DNA from: Catenulispora sp. EB89
Lineage (GTDB): Bacteria; Actinomycetota; Actinomycetes; Streptomycetales; Catenulisporaceae
Assembly: GCF_041261445.1 (NCBI RefSeq)
Contig: NZ_JBGCCU010000014.1
Coordinates: 186,001-250,000, forward strand
Length of the DNA: 64,000 nt
Direction of reading: 5' to 3'
The notes under the pieces are model-generated. The model was not told the DNA's origin and made no database searches. It was given only the letters and a program-made list of their open reading frames with translations. A program made the position numbers and the translations under genes. Positions 33,764-43,509 of this stretch are shown piece by piece (within the stretch, counting starts at the first letter, position 1; each line of letters opens with the position of its first letter).

Positions 33764-36255
33764 GGAAGGGCATCGCCTTCGGGGTCGCCGCCGCGCTGGC
33801 GGTCGCGGCCATGGTGCTCGGCGCCTTCGGGGTGCTGCTCGAGTCCGGCGTGCGAGCGCACGGCACGCTCGACCGCTACGCCTCGGCCGCCGCGGTCGTG
33901 CACGGCGAGCAGAGCGTGACCTACGCCAAGGGCAGCGGGGACAACAAGAACTCTGAGAGCCGGCCGCTCGTCGAGCCCGCGCGAGTGCCGGTGGCGCTCA
34001 GCGGGGCGTTGACGACGGTGCCCGGGGTCGGGGACGTGGTCGCCGACTTCTCGATGCCGGTGGTCGCGGTGCCCGCAAATGCTGTGCCGGCAAACGCTGT
34101 GCCCGCGAACAGTGGGAGCGGCGCGGTCCCGACGCTCACCGGCCACGGCTGGGACTCGGCGAAGCTCACGCCGACCACCCTCACCTCGGGCCGCGCGCCG
34201 TCCTCGGCGCACGACGTGGTCCTCGACGCCGCCACGGCTGCCGACCTCGGCGTCCACACCGGCTCCGAGGTCCGCCTGCAACTCGATGACGCGCCGCAGA
34301 GCTACGCCGTCTCCGGGATCAGCTCCGGCGGTCCGGCCGCGACGCTGTACTTCACCCAGCAGCAGGCCGCGACCCTCTCCGGTCACCCGGACCGCGCCGA
34401 CGCGCTGGTCGTGCTGCCGGCCGCCGGCGCCCACGTCTCCGCCTCCGCGCTGCGGCACGCCGCGCCCGGCCTGGACGTCGCCACCGGCGCGGCGCGCGGC
34501 GACGTCGAACACCCGGCGATCCAGGCCGGCCGCCTCGACAACCTGGGCTCGGCCGGCACCCTCGGCGGCGCCGGGCTCCTGGTCGCGCTGCTGGTCGTCT
34601 CCGGGCTGCTGGAGCTGTCGGTGCGCGACCGCACCCGCGAGCTGGCCGTGATGCGCGCCGTCGGCGCCACCCCGCGCCAGGTGCGGCGGGTCATCGTGCG
34701 CGAGATGCTGAAGATCGCCGTGCCCTCGGCGCTGGTCGGGGCGGTGGCCTCGCTCGGGCTCGGGGCGTGGCTCAAGGCGGTCATGAGCTCCCAGGGCGTG
34801 CTGCCCGCAGGCTTCGAACTCTCCCTGAGCCCGATCCCGGTGGCCGGCTCGGCGCTGCTCACCGTCCTGGCCGCGGTCGGGACCGGCTGGCTCGCCTCCC
34901 GGCGGGTGTCGAAGATCAGGCCGGTGCAGGCGCTCGGTGAGAGCGCGGTGGAGCCGACCCGGCCGCCGCGCTGGCGGGTGATCACGGGGCTGGTGTTCGT
35001 GGTGCTCGGCGGGGCGATGCTGGTGCTGACCTTCACCGTCGGCGGCCCCGCGGCCCAGTCCTCGGTCGCTGGCCTGGTGATCTCGCTGATGTGGGCGGTG
35101 GCGCTGCTCGGGCCGTGGATCGCGCGGTTCGGCGTCAGGGTCCTGGGAGCGCCGCTGCGCCGGCTCTCGCCGATCGCCGGCGACCTGGCCGCCACCTCGG
35201 CGCGCGCCGCCGCGGTCCGGATGGCCGCCGTCATCACACCGATCGCGCTCGCGCTGTCTTTCGGCGGCACGCAATTGTTCGTGCAGACCACCAGCGCGAA
35301 CGCCACGTCGGCCGAGGCCCGCGACGGGCTGCACGCGGCGCGCGTGCTGACGTCCTCCGGCCCTGGCATCCCGCACGCCGCCTACGACGCCGCCCGCGCG
35401 CTGCCGGGGGTGACCGACGTGACCGCGGTGAAGCGGACCACGGTGCTGATGCCGGTGTGGAACCTGGACACCTCGCTGCAGTCGTTGCAGGCGCAGGGGC
35501 TGGCGGGCGGAGCGGCCGCGACGCTGGATCCGAAGCTCACGGCCGGGTCGCTGGCCGGGCTGAACGAGCCCGGGACCGTGGCACTGAGCTCGGCGGTCGC
35601 GCACGACACGAAGGTGGGCGACACGCGGCAGCTGTGGCTCGGCGACGGGACGCAGGTCACGCTGAAGGTGGTGGCGCTGTACGAGCGGGGGCTCGGGTTC
35701 GGGGACGTGCTGCTGCCCCGGGATCTGGTGGCCGCCCACGCCACCACGACGTTGGACGACGACCTGCTGGTCAACGGCAGCGGCGATCTCAGCCCACTGA
35801 CGAAGCAGTTCGCCGGACTCCACCCCGCGAGCGCGGCGGACTACGGCTCGACGCTGAGCGAGCAGGCACGCCACGACGGTCTCATGGGCCTGATCGCGGT
35901 GGTCGCGATCGCCGGGTTCATCCTGGTCGGGGTGGTCACCACGCTCGGGGTGGCGACGGCCTCGCGACGCCGGGAGCTGACCCTGCTGCGGCTGGTCGGC
36001 GCGACCCGGGACCAGCTGATGCGGTCGCTGCGGCTGGAGACGGTGCTCATCGTCGGGACCGGCACGGTGGTCGGCGCGGCGGTGGCGGGGCTGACGCTGT
36101 TCGCGTACGCCGCCGGGGTGACCGGGCTGCCGATGCTGTCGATCCCGCCGCTGGCGGTCGCGGGGATGGTGGCGGCGGTGGCTGTTCCGGGGGCGGCCGC
36201 GGTGCTGGTGCCCGGTCGCAGGATCCTGCGACGGCGGTCGCCGCGGATCGAGTAG
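33760..36255 (+). CDS. FtsX-like ABC transporter permease (duplicated MacB-type)
   Basis: GTG at 33760 overlaps the ATPase stop, giving an 831-residue protein. It has an N-terminal membrane helix (IAFGVAAALAVAAMVLGAFGVLL), a large extracellular region, and a three-helix FtsX domain (LVALLVVSGLLELSVRDRTRELAVMRAVGATPRQVRRVI). A second copy has an extracellular loop and a C-terminal FtsX domain (VATASRRRELTLLRLVGATRDQLMRSL). This is the duplicated permease typical of peptide-antibiotic or lipoprotein-type exporters. Substrate unknown. Regulation by the divergent two-component system is likely. Confidence 0.93.
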   Translation: MRKGIAFGVAAALAVAAMVLGAFGVLLESGVRAHGTLDRYASAAAVVHGEQSVTYAKGSGDNKNSESRPLVEPARVPVALSGALTTVPGVGDVVADFSMPVVAVPANAVPANAVPANSGSGAVPTLTGHGWDSAKLTPTTLTSGRAPSSAHDVVLDAATAADLGVHTGSEVRLQLDDAPQSYAVSGISSGGPAATLYFTQQQAATLSGHPDRADALVVLPAAGAHVSASALRHAAPGLDVATGAARGDVEHPAIQAGRLDNLGSAGTLGGAGLLVALLVVSGLLELSVRDRTRELAVMRAVGATPRQVRRVIVREMLKIAVPSALVGAVASLGLGAWLKAVMSSQGVLPAGFELSLSPIPVAGSALLTVLAAVGTGWLASRRVSKIRPVQALGESAVEPTRPPRWRVITGLVFVVLGGAMLVLTFTVGGPAAQSSVAGLVISLMWAVALLGPWIARFGVRVLGAPLRRLSPIAGDLAATSARAAAVRMAAVITPIALALSFGGTQLFVQTTSANATSAEARDGLHAARVLTSSGPGIPHAAYDAARALPGVTDVTAVKRTTVLMPVWNLDTSLQSLQAQGLAGGAAATLDPKLTAGSLAGLNEPGTVALSSAVAHDTKVGDTRQLWLGDGTQVTLKVVALYERGLGFGDVLLPRDLVAAHATTTLDDDLLVNGSGDLSPLTKQFAGLHPASAADYGSTLSEQARHDGLMGLIAVVAIAGFILVGVVTTLGVATASRRRELTLLRLVGATRDQLMRSLRLETVLIVGTGTVVGAAVAGLTLFAYAAGVTGLPMLSIPPLAVAGMVAAVAVPGAAAVLVPGRRILRRRSPRIE

Positions 36256-36383
36256 CGTGCGCGGGCGGGCTGCGTCCGGGAAATTGCGAGAAATAGTGAG
36301 GCCGGGGCTGGTTGGAATGGTGCCTTAGTCGCCTCCAGAGGGGTCGTGTGCGCTTTTTCGCGGGGGTTCGCAACCCGGGAGTC

Positions 36384-36415
36384 GAGGGCCGGCGGGCAGG
36401 TGCTCACCGGCCCTC
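36384..36415 (+). terminator. Hairpin downstream of the FtsX-like permease gene
   Basis: GAGGGCCGG (36384-36392) pairs perfectly with CCGGCCCTC (36407-36415) around a 14-base loop, 130 bp past the permease stop. It could terminate that operon; the distance lowers confidence. Confidence 0.45.
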
Positions 36416-36510
36416 TCGTGCCGTCGCCGCGCCTATGTTGACCTGGCCTTTTCGCGGATCTGAGCTACGCTCGCAGGTGGCCTGGAAGACACGCCTCGGA
36501 GGGGATTTTC

Positions 36511-37472
36511 ATGAGCCAGGAACCTTTCACGTACGACGCGAGCCACATTACGGTTTTATCGGCTCGCCCGGCGAACGTGGCCTTCATCTCTTGGTGATGG
36601 AGGCCACGGGGGCCTCGATGAGATTCTGCACGGCCGCGCGAGCCGGTTGGACGTAATGCTGCTGAGCGATGGTGGGGTGCGGATCGCCGACGACGGTCCC
36701 GGGTTCGAATTCGGGACCGGCCCGAGTCTCACGATCGCGCTGACGGTGCTCACTGCGGGCTCGAGCACGGTCGGGCCGCGGAATTCGATGAGCGCGTGAT
36801 GGGGCCGGTGTCGAGCCGACTGGTGGCCGAGGTCCGGCGCGACGGTCGGCGGTACGTGCAGGAGTTCGCGCGCGGCGTGCCGGTCGCCCCGGTCGCGGAC
36901 GCCGGGCCGACGAGCGGTAGCGGGACCGCCATCACGTTCTGGCCGGACGCCGACATCTTCGAGAGCATGGAGTTCTCGTTCGAGACTCTGGTGGAACGCT
37001 TCAGGGAGCTGGCGTTTCTCAACCGGGAGTTGGACATCTCGCTGACGCCGAGATCGTCGGCTTCACGGAGGAAGAACCCGAGACGGAGACGACGATGGAA
37101 ATCGCCCGGCGCTGGCGCGGCTCCGAACCAGAGCGGATCCGCAGCTTCGCCAACAGCCAGCCGACTCCCGGAGGCGGCACGCACCTGCTGGGCTTCCGCG
37201 ACGGAATGGCCGCCGCGCTCACCGGCTACGCGCGGGAGCGGCGCCTGCTCGCGTCAACGGACCCTGACATCGGCGCCGACCGGATCGGTCGGGGCCTGAC
37301 GGCAGTCGTGTCGGTGAAAGTGAAGTATCCCCAGTTCGAGGGCTGCACGAGGGACGCACTGGGCAACGCCCACGTCCGCGGCTACCTCCGCCAAGCCGTC
37401 CAGAACCGCCTCGCCGACTGGCTGGCCGCCAACCCGCAGCAGGCAACAGAGATCCTCGACCAGATCCGCTGA
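36511..37472 (+). pseudogene. Decayed gyrB/parE-like gene fragment
   Basis: Type II topoisomerase B-subunit sequence is recognisable but spread over three reading frames. It begins MSQEPFTYDASHITVL at 36511, then FIGSPGERGLHLLVMEATG in another frame. LDEILHGRASRLDVMLLSDG and GVRIADDGPGFEFG (from 36614) are in a third, VSSRLVAEVRRDGRRYVQEF and SGSGTAITFWPD (from 36811) in the first again, and the last part, EIVGFTEEEPE to RWRGSEPERIRSFANS and GGGTHLLGFRDG, in the second from about 37042. At least four frameshifts are needed, and the nucleotide-binding and transducer parts are shortened. There is no TOPRIM domain; the last frame stops at 37472 after ILDQIR. It is a dead paralogue of gyrB, not the cell's gyrase gene. 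Confidence 0.82.
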
Positions 37473-37699
37473 CGGCGCCCCCGCCACACACCGAGCCCGG
37501 TTGCTATGGTGCATCTGAACCGCTGTGCCCCATGGCGCGTAATACAGGCATACACGCCACCGGGGCGTGATATGCGCGGCGTGTCCGTCAGGGAGGGTCC
37601 CGCAGCCTCCGTTCACTCCCCAGTGGTTGGCGGGCACGCCGCTTCCGAGGATCGGCAAAGGTGTGGGCGCCGGTTTCGGTGTCCCGATATTGTCGCGCG

Positions 37700-38206
37700 G
37701 TGAGTTTGGTGGCGCGCCTGGCGCGGTTCGCCGATTCGGCGTCGCTCGGCGAGATGCGGGTCGGGGCGTCGATCGATGACGTCGCGCGGTTTCATGGCGA
37801 GCACTTCGATTTCGCGACCCAGCGGCGAGGGAAGTGGCCGCGCCTGTTCGTGTTCGGCGATGTGGAGCTCTATGTCTGCCGGTGCCGGCGCGTGAACATG
37901 ATCTCCATCCAGACCTGGCGCGCCGAGACCGAGCTTCCTTACGAAAACCGTGTCGGCTGCGAGACTTTCGCCGGCCAACCCACCTACGACGAGGTCACGG
38001 ATGCCCTGGACGCGGCTGGAGTCGGCTGGCGGCCGCATCCGCCGCTGACACTCCCGGGCCAGACCGCGCTCGTCGCCGACGTCACCGCCGTCTCGTTCGT
38101 GTTCGAGCTCGAAGACGGCGAGCCGCCCTTGCTGAACGTCGTCGGCGTGCCGGGCGACTTCCACGAGTGCCCCAAAGGCCCCCAGCCGCGCCCCGCCCGA
38201 AGATGA
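37700..38206 (+). CDS. Hypothetical protein
   Basis: About 168 residues from a GTG at 37700 (start uncertain; no clear ribosome site, and GTG 37712 is an alternative). The sequence (MRVGASIDDVARFHG, WPRLFVFGDVELYVCRCRRVNMISIQTWR, DVTAVSFVFELEDGEPPLLNVVGV) reads like a small alpha/beta protein with alternating strands, similar in style to immunity-type or SMI1-like small actinobacterial proteins. No catalytic motif is seen. It stands alone between the gyrB-like pseudogene and the GMC oxidoreductase. Function unknown. Confidence 0.6.
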   Translation: MSLVARLARFADSASLGEMRVGASIDDVARFHGEHFDFATQRRGKWPRLFVFGDVELYVCRCRRVNMISIQTWRAETELPYENRVGCETFAGQPTYDEVTDALDAAGVGWRPHPPLTLPGQTALVADVTAVSFVFELEDGEPPLLNVVGVPGDFHECPKGPQPRPARR

Positions 38207-38290
38207 CCCTTGTACCCTCACGCCGTCCCTCCTACAGTGCAGCGACCTACCGTGATCACGCGGCTCCGGCCGTGGGAGGGGGTGCGCCCG

Positions 38291-39919
38291 ATGGGACAGC
38301 GTTCGAAGCGTGCGGTGCCTGGGGAGGCCGACTACGTCGTGGTCGGTGCCGGGAGTGCGGGGTGTGTGCTGGCCGCGCGGCTTGCGGCGAGTGGGGCGCG
38401 GGTGGTGCTGATCGAGGCCGGGGGGTCTGATCGGACGACGCTTGTGCGTAAGCCGGGGCTGATCGCCGCGGTGCACAGTGTGCCGCAGCTGAAGGCGCGG
38501 CTGGACTGGGGCTACTACTCGGTGCCGCAGGCTGATGCGCTGGAGCGCCGGATTCCGCAGACGAGGGGCAAGGTGCTCGGCGGGTCCGGGTCGGTCAACG
38601 GGATGCTGTTCGTGCGGGGGAATGCCGCGAACTACGATTCGTGGGCCACTGAGGGCTGTGAGGGCTGGTCCTATGCGGACGTGCTGCCCAGCTTCAAGAA
38701 GTTGGAGAGCTGGGAGGACGGCGAGGGCGACTTCCGGGGTGGCTCCGGGCCGATCAAGGTGCGGCGTCAGACCGACGTCACCACCGCCACGCTCGGCTTC
38801 ATGGAGGCGTTCGCCGACACCGCCGGTGTGAAGGTTCTCGACGACTACAACGGTGAGTCGCAGGAGGGCATCGCGATCGTGCAGCAGAGCGCCGACGGCG
38901 GGCTGCGCTACAGCTCGTCGGTGGGCTACCTCGACGATCACGGCATGGCGCAGCTCGACATCGTCACCGGGGTCACCGTCGCGCGTGTGGTGCTGGAGAA
39001 GGGCCGCGCCGTCGGGGTCGAGATCGTCGCCGACGGCGGTGCGCGCCAGGTGGTGCGGGCCACGCATGAGGTGGTCCTCAGCGCCGGGGTGTTCGGATCG
39101 GCGCAGCTGCTGCAGTTGTCCGGGCTCGGGCCCGCGGAGCACCTGCGGTCGGTCGGCGTCGAGGTGGTCGAGAACCTGCCGGTCGGCGACAACCTGCACG
39201 ACCACCTGTTCGTTCCGATGTGCTTCCTGATGCCCGAGGCCCGGAACAAGGGCACGGCGCCGTACTTCGCGCGCGGCTTCCTGAAGGAGGTCACGCGCGG
39301 TGGGACGTGGGTCGGGCGCACGGTGTTCGAGGCGGTGGGGTTCGTGCGGAGCCCATCGGCCGACACCGTGCCGGACCTGCAGGTCCACGTGCTGCCCTGG
39401 TCGTACCCGGGACCGAACCAGGACGCCCCGGTACGGCACAAGGCCGACCCGCGCCGCACGCTCACGGTGATGCCGACGCTGATCTACCCCAAGAGCCGCG
39501 GGACCGTGCGCCTGGCCTCCGCCGATCCGCTGGCCGCGCCGCTGATCGACCCGGCGTACCTGCACGACCCGGCGGACGCCGCGCTGCTGCTGGACGGTAT
39601 GGAGATGGTGCGCGAGGCGATGGCCCACCGGTCTCTGTCGGGGCGGGTGCACGGGGAGACGTCGCCGGGCTCGGTGCACGCGAACCGGGCGGCGCTGGCC
39701 GCCGAGCTGCCGAACCGCGCGACCACGGTCTACCACCCGGTCGGGACGTGCCGGATGGGCGTCGACGAGCGCGCGGTGGTCGACCCGGCGCTGCGGGTGC
39801 GCGGGGTGGAGGGGCTGCGGGTCGCCGACGCGTCGATCATGCCGAGCATCGTCGGGGGGAACACGAACGCGGCGGCGCTGATGATCGGCGAGCATGCGGC
39901 GTCGTTGATTCTGGGGTGA
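38291..39919 (+). CDS. GMC family oxidoreductase (choline/alcohol dehydrogenase-like)
   Basis: The ATG at 38291 has GGAGGGGG about 9 bases upstream; 542 residues. The FAD-binding GxGxxG is YVVVGAGSAGCVLAARLA and the GMC signature 1 region is GKVLGGSGSVNGMLFVRGN. A C-terminal catalytic histidine/asparagine region follows: TTVYHPVGTCRMG, then SIMPSIVGGNTNAAALMIGE. The length and motifs fit the choline dehydrogenase/alcohol oxidase branch; the substrate is not determined. Monocistronic, with a bidirectional hairpin behind it. Confidence 0.93.
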   Translation: MGQRSKRAVPGEADYVVVGAGSAGCVLAARLAASGARVVLIEAGGSDRTTLVRKPGLIAAVHSVPQLKARLDWGYYSVPQADALERRIPQTRGKVLGGSGSVNGMLFVRGNAANYDSWATEGCEGWSYADVLPSFKKLESWEDGEGDFRGGSGPIKVRRQTDVTTATLGFMEAFADTAGVKVLDDYNGESQEGIAIVQQSADGGLRYSSSVGYLDDHGMAQLDIVTGVTVARVVLEKGRAVGVEIVADGGARQVVRATHEVVLSAGVFGSAQLLQLSGLGPAEHLRSVGVEVVENLPVGDNLHDHLFVPMCFLMPEARNKGTAPYFARGFLKEVTRGGTWVGRTVFEAVGFVRSPSADTVPDLQVHVLPWSYPGPNQDAPVRHKADPRRTLTVMPTLIYPKSRGTVRLASADPLAAPLIDPAYLHDPADAALLLDGMEMVREAMAHRSLSGRVHGETSPGSVHANRAALAAELPNRATTVYHPVGTCRMGVDERAVVDPALRVRGVEGLRVADASIMPSIVGGNTNAAALMIGEHAASLILG

Positions 39920-39945
39920 GGGGGGAGGGGGAGGGAGCAAGACGG

Positions 39946-39972
39946 CCCGGCTCGGAGGGATTCCGAGCCGGG
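39946..39972. terminator. Bidirectional hairpin terminator between convergent genes
   Basis: A perfect 11-bp stem, CCCGGCTCGGA (39946-39956) with its complement (39962-39972), and a 5-base loop. It sits between the GMC gene and the convergent VIT/vWA gene and is followed by a short T-containing stretch. Confidence 0.8.
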
Positions 39973-40022
39973 ACTGATTTGTTGCCGGGTAACGGTTTTT
40001 CGAGCTGTTCTTAACTCCCGTC

Positions 40023-42683
40023 TTAACGCTTCCAGAAGGGCGCGCGTCGCGGCTTGGCGGCCGATTCCGCCGACGCCGCCGGCTCCAGCGGCTCCAGCGA
40101 CTCCAGGAACGTGACAGCGCTCTGCCAGCGCTCGCCGACCGGCTTGTCGGACGCGGTCAGTGTGCTGAGCAGGTCGGCCACCTCGGAGGCGTGCGAGGCC
40201 GGGACGTGTGGAGCCAGCTCTTGCAACCGTGCGGCGAACTCGGCCAGCAGCTCCTCCTGGGCCTCGTCGCTGTCGTTCGCGGCGGCGGTGAGGCGGGGGA
40301 GCCAGGCCGCTGCGAAGGTAGGGAAGTCCTCGATCGGCTCCCGCTCCTTGGCCTGCTTCGGCAGCGGGGGCAGCAGCGGCGCCGCGGGCTTCGACACCAT
40401 CGGCGGGGTGACCGGCGCCGGAGCCGGAGGAGTGGCGCTGCCCGGGCTGGGGAGGGCGGGAGCGGGTCCGCCCGGACCGGCGGGCATGCCGCGGGACCGG
40501 TGGGAGAAGGTCTTCGTGGACTTCACCGAGAACGTGTCGAGCTTCGCGCGCTCGTCGTAGGCGGCGTCGGCGAACATCTCGGGCATCACGGCGCTCGCCG
40601 ACACCGCGAGGCTGTCGGCTTCGAAGCCGGTCCAGCCCGCGGGCAGGTCGACCGGTTGCGTCACCTGCTTCAGCGCGCCGCTCTTGTTCACGACGCGCGT
40701 GTCGATCGCGACGAACGCCGTGAAGCGCGACAGCACGCTGTGGCCCACCGATGTGGCGGCGATCGCGCGCTCGAGCTCCGGTTGGCCCGTGTACGTCGAG
40801 ACGTACTGGTCCTCCAGGTCGCGGATGCGGCCGCGGGCCCAGAACTGGGCCAGTCCGGCGTCCTCGGTCTGGACTGCGGGGACGCGCCGAGTCCACGACG
40901 AGCCGTCGGCGGCGGTGCCGGTGACGACGATGGCCGGTCCGGTGTCGGATTCCGCCGTAGCCGTAGCCGTAGCCGTAGCCGTAGCCGTAGCCGTAGGAGT
41001 GGCGCTTGCCGTCGTCGCGGTCGTCGCGACCGTCGCCGCAACCGGGGTACCGCCGAGCCGCCCGGCCACCACCAGCGGCGCCCCGACGAACAGGTCGGGC
41101 AGCCGGGTCGGCGTGACCGAGTCCTGATCCAGCTCCAGGCCGCCGGCCCCGGCCAGCCGCAGCCCGGTCACCAGCGGCGTGCCGATGCGGTGGTGGATGG
41201 CGTCCATGGCCTCGTCGAGGCGGTCCTCGGACTCCACCAGCTCGCAGTGCCCGCCGCCGAGCGCGGCCAGGCGCTGCAGGAAGCCGGCGTTGACGGCGGT
41301 GTCGATGCCGACCGTGTGGATGCGCAGGGCGGAGAGCTGCGGGCGGAGCGTGGACAGGACCCGGTCCTCGTTGCCGATCTGGCCGTCGGTCACCAGGATC
41401 AGGACTCTGTCGCGCTCGGCGCCGCCGTCCCGGGTGAGCAGGGCGCCGGCCTGCTTCAGCGGCGCCACCATCTCGGTACCGCCGCGGGCGTCGACGGCGG
41501 CCAGGTGCTGCACGGCGCGGAACCGGTGCCGGTCCGTGGCCTCGGCCAGCGCGTCGGACGGCAGGCCGTCGGGGGTGTCGATCTCGTCATCGAAGGTCAG
41601 CACGGCGAAGCGGTCGGCGGCGGTCAGGGTGTCGACGATGCGGGCCGCGGCCCGGCGCGCGGCCGTCATCTTCCAGCCGTCCATGCTGCCGGAGCGGTCC
41701 AGGACCAGGGCGACGTCGCGGGGGCGGGTCGTGCCGGTCGGTTCGGGCGGGAGGATGGTCAGCAGGAACGTGCCGGCGGATTCCTTCGTCCCGTCGGTGG
41801 CCGCGTCCCGGGCCACGGCCAACGACGTCGCCGCCACCGGACCGCTGTACGCCAACCGCAGCACGAAGTCACGGTCGGCGCGGGCTCCGGGGTCGAGGCG
41901 GACCAGGTACCGAGTACCGGCCGCCGCGGCCTCGCTTTCCGTGCCCTCGCCGGTCGCCGCCTCGCCGATCTCCTCCACGCTCACCCCGTGCAGGCTCGAC
42001 GTCAGCCCGGCCAGCGGCAGCCCCACCGGATCCACCGCCACCTCGATCGACAGCCGCACCGGATTCGGGAACCCGGGCAGCAGGATCGGCGGGCTGATCC
42101 GCGAGGCGTCGGGCACCTCGTCGGTGTCCGCCGCCGTGCCGCTGCCGACCTGGTCGCCGGGCAGTTCGCGGCCGGGGATGTAGCGGGGCGCGACGACGAG
42201 CGGGAAGCGGAACGTGGCCTGGCCGTCCTCGTACGGGAGCCGGCCGGACAGCGTCGTGCGGATCACGACCCGCTCGCCGGGCATGATGTTGCCGACCCGC
42301 AGCGTGAAGACCCCGGGACGCTCCTCCTCGGCGATCGAGGCGCGCTTGCCCTCGGAGATCGCGGTGTCGTAGTCGGCGCGCGCCTCCTCCCGCTCCTTCA
42401 CGATGCCCTCGACCACGCGGTCCGCGGCCTCCATCCGCAGCCGCGTCACCGCCGCGCGGTCCGGCAGCGGGAAGATGTACGTGGCCTCCAACGGCACGTC
42501 GTACGGGTTGCGGAAGCCCTGCGCCAGCTCGGTGCGGACGGCCAGGCCGGCCACCGCGGAGCGGACCTCGATCAGCTCCAGCGGCAGGTTCCCGCGCTCG
42601 GTTCGCAGTGCCCCGAGGCCGCCCTCCGGCTCCGGGCGCGGCGCCTCCTCGACGACCTCGATGACGCCGGTGCGAACTGTCAT
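40023..42683 (-). CDS. VIT and von Willebrand factor A domain protein
   Basis: An 886-residue protein with GAGGGGG just before the ATG. The N-terminal ~150 residues are a VIT domain (LPLELIEVRSAVAGLAVRTELAQGFRNPYDVPLEATYIFPLPDR in pieces, GERVVIRTTLSG). The vWA domain begins near residue 320, with the MIDAS motif DRSGSM at Asp329 and VLTFDDEID. Next comes an in-frame Thr-Ala repeat from a hexanucleotide tract, then a Pro/Ala-rich linker and a C-terminal helical region (WLPRLTAAANDSDEAQEELLAEFAARLQEL). It lacks an obvious signal peptide. Bacterial VIT/vWA proteins probably mediate metal-dependent protein interactions; the exact role is unknown. A MerR regulator gene lies 70 bp upstream on the same strand. 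Confidence 0.88.
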   Translation of the reverse strand: MTVRTGVIEVVEEAPRPEPEGGLGALRTERGNLPLELIEVRSAVAGLAVRTELAQGFRNPYDVPLEATYIFPLPDRAAVTRLRMEAADRVVEGIVKEREEARADYDTAISEGKRASIAEEERPGVFTLRVGNIMPGERVVIRTTLSGRLPYEDGQATFRFPLVVAPRYIPGRELPGDQVGSGTAADTDEVPDASRISPPILLPGFPNPVRLSIEVAVDPVGLPLAGLTSSLHGVSVEEIGEAATGEGTESEAAAAGTRYLVRLDPGARADRDFVLRLAYSGPVAATSLAVARDAATDGTKESAGTFLLTILPPEPTGTTRPRDVALVLDRSGSMDGWKMTAARRAAARIVDTLTAADRFAVLTFDDEIDTPDGLPSDALAEATDRHRFRAVQHLAAVDARGGTEMVAPLKQAGALLTRDGGAERDRVLILVTDGQIGNEDRVLSTLRPQLSALRIHTVGIDTAVNAGFLQRLAALGGGHCELVESEDRLDEAMDAIHHRIGTPLVTGLRLAGAGGLELDQDSVTPTRLPDLFVGAPLVVAGRLGGTPVAATVATTATTASATPTATATATATATATAESDTGPAIVVTGTAADGSSWTRRVPAVQTEDAGLAQFWARGRIRDLEDQYVSTYTGQPELERAIAATSVGHSVLSRFTAFVAIDTRVVNKSGALKQVTQPVDLPAGWTGFEADSLAVSASAVMPEMFADAAYDERAKLDTFSVKSTKTFSHRSRGMPAGPGGPAPALPSPGSATPPAPAPVTPPMVSKPAAPLLPPLPKQAKEREPIEDFPTFAAAWLPRLTAAANDSDEAQEELLAEFAARLQELAPHVPASHASEVADLLSTLTASDKPVGERWQSAVTFLESLEPLEPAASAESAAKPRRAPFWKR
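40954..40995. repeat. Hexanucleotide GCCGTA repeated seven times, in frame
   Basis: Seven perfect GCCGTA units within the VIT/vWA gene. On the coding strand each unit adds a Thr-Ala dipeptide, so changes in copy number would lengthen the linker without shifting the frame. Confidence 0.95.
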
Positions 42684-42753
42684 GGATGGTTCCCCCTCTG
42701 TGTCTCAGCGCTTCTGTGCATCTGTGCATCTGTGTGTGCGGGTGTCAGGTGTG

Positions 42754-43497
42754 TCAGGCCTCGGACAGGCCGAGGCGGTCCAGCAGGGCCAGCAGCGGCT
42801 CGGCCGCCTCGGCGATGGCGGCGCGGGCGGCGGCGTCGGGGACGCGGCCGGGCGGGAGGAGCAGGGTGACGTCGGCGGCGAGGCGGATGCCGTGGACGGG
42901 GGCTGGTGGTGCGGCATCGGGGGTGGCGGGCGTGGTGGGCCTGGCGGGCCTGGCGGGCCTGGCGGGCGTGGCGCGTACGGCTGAGCCGGCGGGCGCGTCG
43001 AGGGTGGATGGTTCGTCAGCGGACGTCGTCGCCGGCGTCGCCCAGAAGCGGGCCCGAGCAGCGGTCTGCGCTCCTTCTCGGTGCGGCTTCGAGCTCGCGG
43101 TCGCCGGCTCACCCGCCGCCTCGATCTGAGCCGCCAGCCCGTCCAGATCGTCCAGATCGGCCGGCAGCCCGGCGATGTCCTCGATGGCGGCCGCGTCGGC
43201 ACCCAGCAGCCGCTCCTGCACCGCCGCCACGGTCAGCCCCTCGGCCTGCAGCCGCTTGATCGCGACCAGCTGCGCCAGGTGCGCCCGGCCGTACAGCGCG
43301 GTCCGGCCGCGCATCGCCGCCGGGCGGCCGAGCAGGCCGATGGAGGTGTACCAGCGGATGGTCCGCACGTCGGGCACCTCCCTGATCCGGCCGTTGGGTT
43401 GCGTCGGGACTGGTGGGATCGGGGCCCCGGCCGCCAATGCCGCCGCGGCCAGCCGGGCCAGCCGGTCGATGGTCCAGGTCGCCGAGTCACCGTTCAC
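42754..43497 (-). CDS. MerR family transcriptional regulator
   Basis: GTG at 43497 gives 247 residues. The winged helix is set back: residues ~38-100 read REVPDVRTIRWYTSIGLLGRPAAMRGRTALYGRAHLAQLVAIKRLQAEGLTV in pieces, a MerR DNA-binding domain with an extra N-terminal region (DRLARLAAAAL). The C-terminal half is Ala/Pro-rich (ARPARPARPTTPATP) and ends in a short conserved ADVTLLLPPGRVPDAAARAAI segment. The gene is followed after 70 bp by the VIT/vWA gene, probably one operon. A perfect 22-bp palindrome lies in its own promoter, indicating autoregulation. Confidence 0.85.
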   Translation of the reverse strand: MNGDSATWTIDRLARLAAAALAAGAPIPPVPTQPNGRIREVPDVRTIRWYTSIGLLGRPAAMRGRTALYGRAHLAQLVAIKRLQAEGLTVAAVQERLLGADAAAIEDIAGLPADLDDLDGLAAQIEAAGEPATASSKPHREGAQTAARARFWATPATTSADEPSTLDAPAGSAVRATPARPARPARPTTPATPDAAPPAPVHGIRLAADVTLLLPPGRVPDAAARAAIAEAAEPLLALLDRLGLSEA

Positions 43498-43509
43498 GGG
43501 ACTGATGAT

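Noticed and set aside
36700-36725. GGTTCGAATTC, resembling a tRNA T-loop
   Set aside because: It lies within the gyrB-like remnant (PGFEFG codons) and no acceptor, D or anticodon stems can be drawn around it.
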